DNA of 64,000 bases from Setoptus koraiensis (GCA_048013815.1 CM106586.1:3782001-3846000); one strand, 5' to 3'; shown: positions 1-12,960, counted from the stretch's first letter. Program-made: numbers and translations. The notes: generated by a model not told the origin, from the letters alone.

Positions 1-2015
1 CTTAAAGTTCAACAGAAAATAAAACTCTCATGAAGGGCAAACACGTGTTATGTTATTCGCACATCAGACATTATCGGCAGATACTAAAGAGCAAGGTTTT
101 AAGGGAGAAAAAACAAACCATGGAATTAAAACGAGCCACAGTCAGACGAAATGCAGGCTGAGAGTATCAAAGAGGGACAACTTCGGAAAGAGCGAGAGAA
201 TCGTGGGGGAGGAGGTTTCATTGAGGAAGGTACTACATCCAACGGAAACTATACACAAACTAATACTATTACATATATTACCATATATTACCATTATTGC
301 TATTACATAGCAACGCAATAATGGGACCTACGACTGTATCCTGGTCACATCAATAAGTCTGCTTGATACACTTAACGCGCTAGTCAGTATCCATTGAAAC
401 GAATCAAGTTTCGAATCAAATGAGCACAACTGAAATCAATTTGATGTCTCATGTTGTATAATAAAAGGGATTATCATTTCGGCGAAGTAACGACTACGAT
501 AAAACGCACAAACAACGAATAAAGTCTCAACAAAACAGAAATGTAGGTCTGGTCAGCAAGGACTCGGCGTGTGTCCTTCTTGATATCTCTACGAAGCTAA
601 CACGCATTGTTTCATCATTTTACCATTATTTCATCATAAACGTCATCGTCATCGTCATTGGCTCTGATTTGTTGTTTGTTTCAGATGAATGGACACCCTG
701 TTGATTTGTAATGTGATCACAAAATCAATCCAATCAAGTCAACTTTTTTTCCTACCCTCTCTAGCACTGATGTAGTTCTTTGTTAAGACGCGCATCACGT
801 CATTGATGATAGTACTGCATGGTATCACAAGTTGTTGGCTATCGTATGGAATAATTTGATCCGTATCTTAGATCAAGTTGATAGATGGTTTGACATTGAT
901 TCAAATATTTCTTTTTGGCGTTTTATAACGTTAATAATAATAATAATAATGATTGTTGTTATTATTATCAGTGATAATCAGTTGCTTGCCAGGCACACGA
1001 CCGACTAACCAGACTTGTAAGCATAACAGAATAAATTGAACACCGCTCCGGCTGTTTGTCAGGCAATTTAGCTTGCGAGGTTGCCTGGTGTGTGCAATTT
1101 AAAGTTGCCTTGTTTTCACACATATATAAACACAAGCAAATATACTGTACTGGTTTGATAGCGCACAGTGTGCAACTTTGATCAGACTCGCTCGAGATTG
1201 TTACATTTGTCAGGGGGCGCTTCTTGCTGTCTTCATCATCATGTATCCCATAGGCTACAGATATGCTCCTCTGGGGTTGGGGCCATCCGGACTAGGTGAA
1301 TTCCACATTTACGTGGAGCATATTCACATTACTGAAAGGATTACTAAAACCCAAACACCGTAACTGCTTCCTCTTGAACGATGAATCTCTTGAATGCACC
1401 ATGACCAGACCACTCTGCCGGCGACTTGTCAGCTCAACCGTGTCAGTGCAGCGCCTCTGCTGGATTGTTTTTGACTCGGATGCGTTCGTTCATAAAAAAT
1501 ACACATGCTAGACACATACACACAAACAGTGTGTGCGTGTGTCTGAAATACAGGAGAGATTTGGACACAAGAGGGAACATAAGGACACACACAGATGCAT
1601 ACAACATGATGATGGTGATGATGAAGATGATGGCGAACAGATGAACGGGTACAAGTAATCGGGAATAAATAATAAATAAAACACAACAACATTGGAACTG
1701 ATATTCATATATACCGAATGGTACTGGCCTCACCATTATTATTACTGAAAATTATAATTATTATCACCATTATTGGTCTGCTTCCATTGTTGCTCACTAT
1801 TCAATACCATCAGGAATATACTGAATTTATTTTACACCCATCTTATACTCCCATCTTGAACACACACGAACATACATAACTGGTAGTTGATTATTATTAC
1901 CAATATCATTACTATTCCACCAGAAGCATATTTATTACTAACATAACACACACATAGAGAACAGAACCACTATTACTATTACTAGTATTATTACTAATAT
2001 TTATATAGTTACGAC
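1..2015. other. Left intergenic flank of LIS1
   Basis: No coding region is supported here; the open frames are short and low-complexity. It holds a (TAA)n tract followed by its (TTA)n mirror at about 932-968, a CA/TG-rich patch at about 1510-1550 and an ATG-rich triplet tract at about 1607-1635. The last 150 bases are ATT/ACT-rich and are probably LIS1 promoter and 5' leader. I see no other gene. Confidence 0.5.
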
Positions 2016-3364
2016 ATGAAAATGGTGTTGACGGCTAGACAGCAGGAGGAACTCAATCACGCCATTGTCGAATATCTGTCCGCAAATGGATTCGATAAGA
2101 CCTGTCAATTGTTCCGTGATGAAGCCAACTTGCCAAATGAGATAGATAGTAAATTTACAGGACTACTAGAGAAAAAATGGACATCAGTCATTCGTCTACA
2201 GAAAAAAGTTATGGATCTTGAATCTAAGTTGTCCGAAGCTGAGAAAGAATTCATTGGTGGCGCACCTACTAGAGATAAACGATCACCAGTTGAGTGGATA
2301 CCCAGGCCCCCTGAACGATTTTCATTGAGAGGTCATCGTGATCCAGTTACTAGAGTAATATTTCATCCCGTTTTCAGTTTAGTTTGCTCATCTAGCGAAG
2401 ATGCCACTATTAAAATTTGGGACTATGAAACTGGTGATCACGAGAAAACATTAAAAGGTCATACAGACTCCGTGCAAGATATTGCATTCGATCCAAGTGG
2501 CAAATATCTTGCATCCTGTTCTGCTGATCTGACTGTAAAATTATGGGACTTTCAAAGCTATGAATGCGTCAGGACTATGCATGGCCATGATCATAATGTA
2601 TCATCAGTCACATTCATGCCAAGCGGTGATCATCTACTATCTTGTTCTAGAGATTGCTCACTCAAAGTATGGGAAGTGAGCTCTGGATTTTGTAAAAAAA
2701 CTTTTGTAGGTCACAATGATTGGATCAAAATGGTCCGCGTCAGCAAAGATGGTTCATTACTGGCAACATGCTCCAAAGATCATGTAAGTAACTCTCTTTT
2801 GTATCTCTGAAGGTACCAATTTATTCTTTGTTTAACATCGACCACTATTATGCTCTATTACACATTTACCGTATGCAGACAATAATTATATGGAATGCAA
2901 ATCAGAACGATTTACCCTCCTGCAACTCAAATCAAATTAAATGTACACTGAAAGATCACGATCACACAGTAGAATGTATCGCATGGGCCCCAGAGAGTGC
3001 CTTCAGCAACATCCTAGAGGCTGCTGGACCAAATTACAAAAGAGACCGTACAGGACCTTACTTGATAAGTGGATCGAGGGATAAGACAATCAAAGTTTGG
3101 GACGTTAGTGTTGGTGCTTGTTTATTCACACTCATAGGCCATGATAACTGGGTGAGAGGTGTATGCTGGCATCCTGGTGGAAAGTACATTATCAGCGTAT
3201 CAGACGACAAGACACTCAGAGTTTGGGACATAGTCAATAAGAGATGCTTCAAGACATTAGAAGCACATTCACACTTTTGTACATCCATTGACTTTCATTC
3301 CAAATCGCCTTTCGTTGCTACAGGTTCTGTGGACCAGTCCGTAAAAATATGGGAGTGCCGTTAG
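2016..3364 (+). CDS. LIS1 / PAFAH1B1, dynein regulator (two exons)
   Basis: Lissencephaly-1 homologue, a WD40 protein that binds cytoplasmic dynein and NDEL1 and acts in microtubule transport, nuclear migration and division. Exon 1 is 2016-2783 and exon 2 is 2879-3364. The 95-bp intron has GTAAGT at 2784 and CAG at 2876-2878, phase 0, and splits a WD repeat between CSKDH and TIIIW. The joined protein is 417 aa, close to the 410 aa of vertebrate LIS1. A LisH motif lies at about residues 8-40, a coiled coil ([17 protein letters not shown]) follows, then seven WD repeats with family signatures such as [19 protein letters not shown] and GHDNWVRGV, ending in KIWECR. The start could be either Met of MKMVL; the second matches the usual MVL start. 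Identification is very secure. Confidence 0.97.
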
Positions 3365-4125
3365 TAGAGATCAATTAAAAAGAAGTTATAGTATAAATTT
3401 CTATACATTTACATGTATATATATGTATATGTATACATATATATATAACCATTATATCTATAGTTACTCATTTGTCTACTGAGGCACCTCCATAATAGAA
3501 GAGGATATAGTAGATATAGATATATAGGATACTCTATAAATATGAGTAGAGTTAAAAAGTCCTAGAAGTCGTGATGTAATTTATTAATAATGCTACTTTC
3601 AGCTTAACGCTTCTATTAAACTCTAACCGTAATGCAAGATGTAATTTTTGCGGTGCGTTGATTTGTATCCATAGCATCAGATTATCATTACTAAGTGAAT
3701 GGGCAACAATTGGTTCGAGATAATGCTCCCAATTTCGAAGGAACGTGGTAGACAAGTAGTTTGGTTTTAGGCACCTGCCAAGCAGCATTTTATTGGTCAT
3801 AATGTTTACACATTTAGTTGTCACGTCCACGTTAGCAAAAGTCTCAGGCTGAAAGTGATGAAGCCCAAGGTGAGTTTTGGTAACGTGCGTACATGAGAGA
3901 GGAATCAGCTTGCTGAAAACGGTGTCTCTCGGAGGTACAGATACCAATAACATATTGGCTGACATTCTATGAATACAAGAATGTAGACAGTTGAGATTGT
4001 AGTCGTCCGTGGCTTGGCCTAAAGGTTTTTGTTGTTTTGTATAAATCTTGAACATCGCGATATATAAATAATTTGTCCACAACTTTTTGTGATGAGAGCA
4101 AACGATATTCAAGAGGAGAGGAAGC
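3365..4125. other. LIS1 / RPL41 convergent 3' flanks
   Basis: The first 100 bases are AT-rich with a TA/TG-repeat tract (about 3413-3450) and are probably LIS1 3' UTR. The rest lies downstream of RPL41 on the minus strand. A minus-strand frame stays open across about 3552-4142, but its only start at the 5' end is a non-ATG codon inside RPL41 exon 2, and its product resembles nothing I know. I treat it as unproven. Confidence 0.45.
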
Positions 4126-4407
4126 TTACTTAGATCTCTCACGCATCTTCCTCCTCTTTCGCTTCAGCCTACGCATACGCTTCTTACGCCACTAAGATAG
4201 TCAGACCATTTAACATCGATATAGATAGACATGATGATTAGGACAATTGAATGTGATAGAGACAGACAGGGATAATTGGGGTTAGGTTAGAAAAGTGAAT
4301 TATGACGTTGTGAGTGACGAATAGGCGACATTAGCTGATTGGGGCCGACATGCCCGATTAGGTAATAAAATGTTTGGGGATCGAAAAAATCTTACCTTGG
4401 CTCTCAT
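4126..4407 (-). CDS. Ribosomal protein L41 (25 aa, two exons)
   Basis: Encodes the smallest ribosomal protein, a basic single-helix peptide of the large subunit lying at the subunit interface. On the minus strand exon 1 (4407-4396) encodes Met-Arg-Ala-Lys. A 204-bp intron follows, with GTAAG directly after the Lys codon and an acceptor ending CTTAG. Exon 2 (4191-4126) encodes WRKKRMRRLKRKRRK then MRERSK and a TAA stop. The total of 25 residues equals the universal eukaryotic length, and the only change from the human peptide is Gln to Glu in MRERSK. The gene is invisible to length-based gene finders. A TATA-like ATATATAAAT lies upstream at about 4565-4577 on the minus strand. Splice sites, length and near-identity make this secure. 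Confidence 0.96.
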
Positions 4408-5659
4408 ATTAATTTACTGTGATTTATCGGATCGATTTAGGCCAGTCCCAGATGGTTAGTAGATTATCTTTGGGTCAAATTAATATTTTACTTTCCTCCA
4501 GAAATTAATCTCGAACAGGCGAGACACGATGAAACAATGGTACTGATACTTTCAGTGTGCAAGCATTTATATATTTTCCTACCGAGAGAACAGCATGCAC
4601 ACACATTCACACACCACACAAGAACGAAATTTTCATTTTAGAATTGAGCTTCATGTTAGACAGTCGCACCAATAAGTAAAAGCGTCCAAAAGTGACACAC
4701 AGACGACTAGACTATCTGCACTAAAAGTTGCTTGTGCCGGACGTACTAGTCCAAGGCAACAAAAGAATCTGCGCATGCGTCAAATCTTAAGAGCGCTAAA
4801 TACAAGTCAAAAGTTTTCGATTTTGCCAGATATCCGAGGAGGATTTCCTCAGTCGTTCGAATGAATTAAGATTTACGATTTTACGAAGTGGCAAATACCC
4901 ACCAATCGAGAAGAAAAAGATCAGGATATTTCGCCTCGACTCGCAAAGCTGCCGGCCTTGCCGAATGTTCTGTCGATCGCACTCTCGAAAAGAGCAAACC
5001 GTATCGATAGGGAACATGTACCTGCACTATGGTTTGTTTGAACGTGGCTCGCCATGAGCTTGCTATTGATTTTGTCACCAACATTCTTTCTGTTGCAAAT
5101 CTAGATGGCGTAGTCAGTCAGAGAAAATCCGCCGTTTTGTATCCGTGGCTAGAGCTAAAACATGCCAATTGTCTGCTAATTGTCTTGGAACCTGTCGAAT
5201 AGAGATGGAAACGCACCACTCATTTTTATGCCGAACTCACCGACAAAACTTTGCATGTGATATTATGTATGCGTATGTATGCATAATTAGGTTCCTTAAA
5301 GCACTGGAGCTCAAGGATGACTAGTTTTATGATGGCTTATGGTTGCTAATTGTTATTAGTGTCACATGAGTGGCCACAGATTGAACCGTATTCTGAGCGG
5401 AAGAGCGAAAATGATGGAAGAATCTACTCGGAAAACTTTGTCGGACATAAAGAGTCAGTCGCTGTTGAGTAAAGCTATTGAAATGTTTGATCGAGCAGAC
5501 TGATACATTGTCAGTCGATGTTGTGATAGTTACACGATATTCGTCAAATAAGGCGTCTTGTCAGATCACAGCGAAAAAATATTGAACAATTCGCAAGGAT
5601 GAATAGTAATTTGAATAAAAATATCAATAATAGTTTTGCTGGACGACTTGGCATCGCCA

Positions 5660-5690
5660 AGAGTTCTCATACTTCCCATATGAGAACTCT
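5660..5690. repeat. Perfect 12-bp inverted repeat
   Basis: AGAGTTCTCATA at 5660-5671 is mirrored exactly by TATGAGAACTCT at 5679-5690, with a 7-nt spacer. A smaller 6-bp hairpin (CTTGGC/GCCAAG, 5648-5662) abuts it on the left. The stem does not extend to miRNA-precursor length. Confidence 0.85.
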
Positions 5691-7200
5691 ATGGGTTTGC
5701 TGCAAACGAACAGTTTTGGCTGCAAACATCGCAAATGATGCACGATATTGTCATAACGGAAGTGCAGTAGATTCGACCATTGTCGACGCGTTGTCATGTG
5801 TCTGACCAGTTTGTATAGCTTCCTCTCTGAGAGATTCAATTCCACGCAATATCAGCTACATACATACATATGTTTCTATATCACAAAATTCTTTTCGTTT
5901 CTCTAGTTGCAGTCATCAGTATGTATTCAAAATATTTCACGGAGCCCTTGCGCGACTTTATTGAAATTTCTGCCATAGAATCCTAAATTAGGTTAACATT
6001 CTTTTGTGGAACATAGTGTCATATAAAACATCAGACATCGTCATCAAGACTGCAAAAAGCTAGCCAGACAACAACTCAATCGGCATGAAGAAAAGACAAT
6101 ACTGTCCGGGTACAGTGGCACTAAAAGATATTAAAAGATTACAGAGCACCACAGATCTTCTCATACCTCCGACAAGATTGATGAAATAATTCAAGACAGC
6201 AGGGCCACAAGTTATCAATCTTGAATAGTAGTGTTATTAGCCCTACAGGAGGCATGCGAATCTCAATTGGTTAGCCTGTTCGCGGACACTGAAAACTGTT
6301 GCTGAGAGAGTTACTATCATGCGAAGAGACCTGTTTGGCCAAACGAATTTGCAACTAACGTTGATACCATATACATCTTGTAGTCAGAAAGAAATGACTA
6401 TTTACGCTTTCCAAATTTTATCGGATTTGAACTTGTGGCGAGATTAATTTCAGGAGCAAAATTCAGAGAGATATTTTAATGATATATACATCTTTATTAT
6501 TGATGAGGCAATTATTTAGGAAAAGTCCATATTACGATGGTTGAACAAGTGTCAATAATAAAGGTTTGCAACACAGTTGGGATCGGTCAATATGGAATGA
6601 AATCAGATATTTGTCTCATCGACTGTGAAGTTCTTTCAATTGGTTTATACCTTGGACTGTAGAAGAGTTATTATTCCATGGCATCAAGTCAACGATATTA
6701 AGCTGATCATTTCCGTTTCTGTGTCTAATGAGTGTAGGTGGGATGTTTTGATTAGAGTAGACTGAAGTTACAATATATCCCGGACAGATGCGCTTGTGAT
6801 TGGTGTAGTCAATCGACATTGTGATCTTGTTCTGTAATAATTTGATGCGAATTCTCTTTTCGACTGAGGATCTTTTTACGAAAACAATGGTTAAAAACTG
6901 TATGTTTTTTTTTCTAACGGAATCGATTGATTGTTTGATACCGTGTGGTGGTTATTTATAGTGAGAAGATTGATGAAACATATTCAGCATATTGCTGGAT
7001 TTGTTTATCTACCTTTGCTTTTTAATCAGCATACAATGCTTGCGTGAGTAATTGTGTTTTGACATCTTCAAAGTACTAACTTTCTTGTTACTTAATAGCG
7101 CCTCCTTTACAGTACAAAGTAAATAGAAATTGCGAAACTTGTTATTTGTATAACTACTCTCTTAAAATTACTGGTAAGTGGAGTTCAAATCGACATAATT

Positions 7201-7523
7201 ATGGTTGTGAAACCGGTGATAAATATAAGTGATCAACTGTGGTTAAAGTTGCCTTCACATAATGTTGTTGAGTCAAAGTATTTGTGCCGCATTTATCTCT
7301 CACTCTCGACGTCAAAACACCTTTCAAAAATCCAATTAGCAACTCAAGCAAATTCTGTGATCTTAAATGATACTTGTCTTAGCGTGCAGTTGATACTGGC
7401 AACTGTTTTACTCTGACACAGACTCAACATGGTCGCAAGAACAGACTGACATCAATAGGCTGCCGTTTCACAACCATATTTAAGTTTGTGACAAAAGTTA
7501 GCTTGACAGCCGAGCTAACTTTT
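7201..7523. repeat. Fold-back region with short inverted repeats
   Basis: ATGGTTGTGAAAC at 7201-7213 recurs inverted, ending at 7477. Immediately to the right is an 11-bp perfect hairpin, AAAAGTTAGCT (7493-7503) with AGCTAACTTTT (7513-7523). The interior shows only weak mirror similarity. It could be a decayed small fold-back element or coincidence. Confidence 0.4.
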
Positions 7524-9965
7524 GAACTCACAGCACATGCTGGTGGGGGTTTGGATCTGATTCATTGCTTAGAAATTTCGCGTCGATGGCAGAATACTTG
7601 TGTACATTTCATGCACGTATAATTTAATGCTGGAGATACTTTTATTCTTTACTATGAGACAAGATGGAAATTTTCAAGTCTTCTCTCCTGCCTCGACAAT
7701 AATCATATCTCGAAAGATGTATTGAAACAATAGCAAGAATTATCGTCACAAAAAAGAGTTCTGAAGGATTCAGAGAACTTAGAAACAAAAAAAAATACAT
7801 GAAATCGTTGTAACGATTCTGAGAAAACAATGACCTAACTAGTCTGGTTAACTTATCCGCATTGAAGAGGGTCTAGCGTGAGATGCGCCTCGTGAATCAC
7901 AAAAGATGTCACTAAATACTAGAATGAATATAATTGGAATAATTCTATGAAATGTTCCTTCTATCATGCATACTATAGATGTGCTGGTGGCGATACATTT
8001 CTATCGCATATGATTTCTGGAAATCAGTGTAAGTTGATGAAACGACCCACATTTGTATATCAATGATGTCTCAATGTGGCAACAAGACACACAATTACAT
8101 GATAATTTGTCATGATTAATCATTCTATTTAGTAGACAACATTTCGTCACATTGTTTGTCTCTTGTTCATGGAATATTGATGATTAGTGGCTTATTAGTC
8201 ATAGACGATGATAGCCAAATGGTGTTGTTGCTCTTCTCACAAAATATTAAAATATCATGTCAAGCGTATAAATGATCATTAATCACGCTTTTGTTGGTCG
8301 CGAATTCTGTATAAATCATAATGATTTGTTTGTCTGGGAAAGTTGTTGCGCATAATAAGAATGATAATTTGTTCGCACTTTCATTTCATCAGCTTCTCGC
8401 CTCTGAAACTACTAGTAGAAAAGAAATTGATGGTACTCTTCACTAGGCAGTTCACAATTATGCACCCAAACGAAACACTACTTCTAATTGATCTTACGAG
8501 CCTAGATTTCTAATGATTAACATATGTTTAGCAGTGTTTACCATCAACTAACTACACTTTTATTTAATATGCTACACACAGTGATTGATGTACTTTTTAC
8601 GCAGAATTCACAGCAACAATATTGATTCATATCATATTATCATATTATCATTGGTAATCATTGCATATTGTCTGTAAAGCTCATTTGAATATGTCGCCTG
8701 TTGTACCGGCCTCCCCTCGATGTGTATGCAAAGTATGACGACGAAGATGATCGGCTTCAGAGGGAAAGGAGCTCGAGATGAGTTCTAGAAGTGACGACAA
8801 CCCTATCACCGATAAGAAGACAGAGAGAATTGCTTTTTGTCGTCATTTCACTAAGTTGACGATACTAACTTCGACAATTAATAGCTCGGTTATCGTAGCA
8901 TGTTTTGGGCACGATTCAATTTAGTCGTTTAGCACTCATTTTCCAACCTATAAGTGTCAGTTTAGTCAAATTGTCATGATAATCGTTAAAGCTAGATTAA
9001 TAATATGGTTAAATTACGTAATTACTAAATCAGCGATCCTTCAGTTAATGGCGACTGTCTATATAGGAATAGTTGATTTCTCATTAATCTAGTAGACAGC
9101 ATAATATTCAAATGTGTCTTCGATTTAGCTCACACACGAAGTTGTTGTGTAGGCTAGTATTAACCGCCAACCGAACAATATTTCTTGATGAACACTAGTG
9201 TGTCATGTGAATGTGAGTTTCATCTGATAACTAATTAAATTGCTTCTGCATAAAACATTAATTTATCACGTTTATTTATCATTTCATATTATATCATCAT
9301 GCTGGTGTGAACTGACAACCGCCATACAAGCAGTCAGTAGTAGCATAGTAAGATGGATCATTAATTGTATTGTCAGACTGTGTGTATTGATTTCAGTTGG
9401 TGTAATTGGAGTTACACCATCAGACTCTAACTTTTATTGATCATTCAAGGCTGAGACAAATAATAAATGAACGATGACGATGGTGCCCGTCTAGGCGGCC
9501 TATGAGTGCCTGGCCTGACACTCTGACTGTGTGTCCATCTTGAGCCCATTTCGACACTAGATAATCTAAGCCAAATACAGAGATACAAGCCCATTTGCGC
9601 GACTTTCAGGCAATTGTGTTGCATACAAAGTAAAGTGGCGCAATCAGGTTTGCTATTATCAGCGTTCTTCTCTCATGTATCATTCTCTTATGCATCATCT
9701 GTTTATATATACAGTATATATATGTGGTGCTTGGAATGGATATTATCACCATGGTTACGATAACGCCGACGACGACGTGTGACCATTTCATTGCGTGTTT
9801 ATTATAATTATTATTATTATGATATCTCTGTTTAACTTAGTTTAGCTTAGTGTACAATAAACTAGCGCACTCAAGTCACCTTGAGTGTTGCGAATCACGC
9901 TCATCCGGTTGCATAGTGTTTGGTGTTGAGCGAAATCCAGTAGTTTCGATACAATAATAATAATC

Positions 9966-10051
9966 ATGACATTGGCTAATAAACAACCTCGACACTACTT
10001 ATCTACTACTACGGCGTTTGATACAGCACTTACCAAAGCGAGTTATTACAG
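9966..10051 (+). CDS. Candidate orphan first coding exon
   Basis: An ATG at 9966 opens 28 codons (beginning MTLANKQPRHYLSTTTAFD) and runs straight into a strong splice donor, CAG followed by GTAAGCA at 10052, leaving phase 2. Residue composition is balanced, unlike the surrounding low-complexity frames. I could not find a convincing partner exon downstream and recognise no family. It may be a genuine first exon of a gene with long introns, or a chance combination. Confidence 0.2.
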
Positions 10052-10778
10052 GTAAGCACAATAATGATAATAATTATGAGACCAAGTTGATGTTTCTATT
10101 ATCGAATGGATCGTTTGAGATGAGATCTCTGTATATATGTGTGTGTGCATATACAAACAAATAGATAATCTGTTCAAGATTGCATATGCAGTCAGTAGAC
10201 AGGTGAATATATTCAGTCAACAGGTATGAACATCACGTATCCACTATATGGGTGGTCATCTCTAAACCATCAACAGAGTGTGGCTTTGGCCAGAGAATCT
10301 TGCGAGATGTTTAATCAACGGTAGCGAGAGTAGATAAAGAGAGATAAACGACCAGCAAGCGTGTGTTGTTTTTGGCAGTGACTACTACTGCATTTATATC
10401 TATATTCGTAAGTTTGTTGTTGCCACTGTTACCGGAGTCTCTCTCTTTTCTAAAGTCTCGACTCGTCAATTACCACGGCTATATTGGCACAACGCGATGG
10501 CTTGGTTGCCACTTTCAAAATGAGTTCAACATCAACAATCCCACTTTAAAGAGACGAACACACGGCAAGAAATTTATTATTCGTCATCATTAGCATAAAG
10601 AGATGACTTTCAGGCAACCTCACTAACTAGCCATGAGGTTGACATTTGAAGATCTTCTTCAGACTACTCACTGGGATTTACTCAGATTCGTTCTATCGAA
10701 AATCAAGTTGCGATCTAAAAACTAATTGTGTAACTCAATTGACTCTTTGATATGAATTAATACGGTATATAAATAAAT

Positions 10779-10803
10779 AGCAGTAGCAGTAGCAGCAGCA
10801 GCA
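10779..10803. repeat. AGC/AGT triplet microsatellite
   Basis: Short imperfect run of AGC and AGT triplets in non-coding sequence. Confidence 0.85.
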
Positions 10804-12876
10804 AAATAAGTAGCGTATATTTATATAATTTGTACAGTGGTGACTCAACATCAGCTCAATTCGAAACTCTCACATCGGATAGATAGAATTGACTTCGAAC
10901 AGCTCAAATTTGCAATACGAATGCACACAAGAGAATATTGTGAGATATCCATCTCTGTTGCGCTAAAGGCGGTGCCTAAATGTATGCCCAAATCAAATTA
11001 AATCGTTGCCATCGTCAGTATCGGGGATGATTGATCGCTTTTTGTTGTTGTCAGAAATGGTTGTCGTTGTTATTCATTGCTGACTGAGCTATTCTTCCCA
11101 ACTGCTCAGTGGCTTGCCTCTATTTGTGCTGCTGCTCAATTGGTAGCACCATTTAGAAAATTGCTTACTTCCAGCTCGAGTCGCTCACTCACAAAATGCT
11201 TAGCTTACTAAATATCTACCCGATTATAGCCCGATTATAGGTCCGTTAGACGCTGCTGTTGAGGCGTATAATACAGTATCAGTTATATGTATTAGTTGTA
11301 TAGTATTGCTACTATAGCTTAATGAGTCTACAACAAACTTCTCATGGTTCTATTGGTCGTGTGCCCATCATCATGGCCATTATGAAGCCACCAGTTATTA
11401 TGTAACTCATATTTGGTCGCCGTTAACGACCAATACACTACAACACGTATAAATATATATAAAGAATGCTGCATGGAAAAATACCAAATTCAGTATTTCA
11501 CTCTTTTTGCAGTATTGTCACTACTCTAACCGTTTAGTTTCGGTGTTGATAGTGTCAGTACATAGTGTAGTTCAACCGATGAAACCGGACAATACCCTGG
11601 ATCACAAAGCAGTAATTTAGGGTATCCTGGCCAACTTTTTCTAGTTTGACCGTCCGTTACCAACAGCCTCGCACATATTTGATGTGGCGTTATTAATAGC
11701 AACCACAACAACAAAATAATAACCACTCCCAATTCCCAGCACGTGCCGAGTCACGTGGCTGTGACAGTTTTTGATTGGGGCCGCTTTAGAGTGTGTACGC
11801 CCATCAAACGAAAGTACAATTGTTTTGCCAGTTCGCGCGTAATTCGCTTCTGAATGGCCCCAAAATAGGCCGCTGCCAATGTGCTAATCATGGCTTATGC
11901 TATCATGTCTCAACAGCACATCGTTAGACACACAAATCAAATTATTACTTATATAAATCCAATCTGGCTTATCCGACCAGGTAGCTACATGCGTGCATAA
12001 ATCATTGCCATCTCATCATTCCCGAGATATTCAATTGTGTTTAGCATTATTGATTAAGCATTTACTAATAGATAGCCAGTGATGAGCAGCCTCTAACAAA
12101 TGATGATACAACCAACGATGTAACAACAAATGTTTCCATGATCCCTTTGCACTGTCAACGTGCTTGGTCAATTTCGTTAGGCCTGTCCTCTGTTATGAGA
12201 GCAGGGTAACTAATGATTAGTTACTAATGCGAACACAATTGATGACAATTATCCTCATCTTGACGTTCGTTATGACAATGTTCGCTTGGACTAGAAAAGT
12301 ATCACCGATGATGCGAGGCTATAAACAAAACATAAGCCTATTAATGTGCCAGTGATAACATTGTTGTTGTTTATTTCGATCATCGTTTAGCTGGAATGGC
12401 TCGAGTTTAAGCGGCTCCATTCCATGAACGTATAATACATGATATCGGGGTCACACTCACAGACATGCACTGTGTATATTAATATCGACTGAGATATATC
12501 TGAACATATAGGAATTTGTGCATTTGCATTATGCAAGATGCAGTCTGTCTGGTGCAGGTAATCGTTACGATACAACGTCCAATTACGGCCAATGATAATC
12601 ATTAAACTAGATACAACTATTGCGACACAGATTGTCATTAATTAAACAGGTAGCGACAACTAGTGTTGCAGGAATAAAGGCGAACAAAACAAATGTATGC
12701 TGATGATCAGACGCTTGAATGGGGTTTAGTCGTTGAATTATCGGAGGTGTATGCCGTGTTTCATGTAATCCATCATGTGTTTGCGTTGCACATCTAGTTA
12801 CCAGTCGCATGTAAATATTACTTTGCTCATCCAATTGCCGAGCTATTATTATTATTGAAAGAATTTCGGTGCCCTA

Positions 12877-12960
12877 GATCGTCACAGGTCCACACAGTGC
12901 GTCACAGATCCACATAGATCGTCATGGGTCCACATAGATCGTCATGGATCTACATAGATG
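12877..12960. repeat. 20-bp tandem repeat, four copies
   Basis: Four consecutive 20-bp units near GATCGTCATGGGTCCACATA start at 12877, 12897, 12917 and 12937, and a partial fifth follows. The last two units are closest to each other and the second is most diverged. It is a minisatellite-like array. Confidence 0.85.

Larger units (their letters stand above)
4408..12876. other. Gene desert, part 1 (possible NK3 regulatory domain)
   Basis: About 8.5 kb without a gene I can support. Open frames are all under 80 codons and most begin at non-ATG codons. It holds perfect hairpins at 5660-5690 and 7493-7523, a 13-bp terminal inverted repeat pair at 7201/7465-7477, a TAAT palindrome at 12206-12224, an AGC/AGT triplet tract at 10779-10803 and one candidate coding exon at 9966-10051 (listed separately). 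The first few hundred bases are the RPL41 promoter. Distal regulation of the homeobox gene downstream is an inference from gene order only. Confidence 0.4.

Noticed and set aside
50-310. 86-codon open frame at the left edge
   Set aside because: No family resemblance, no splice or promoter context; consistent with chance in AT-rich DNA.
1429-1736. Several overlapping short frames on both strands
   Set aside because: They are produced by CA/TG and ATG repeats, which stay open in many frames.
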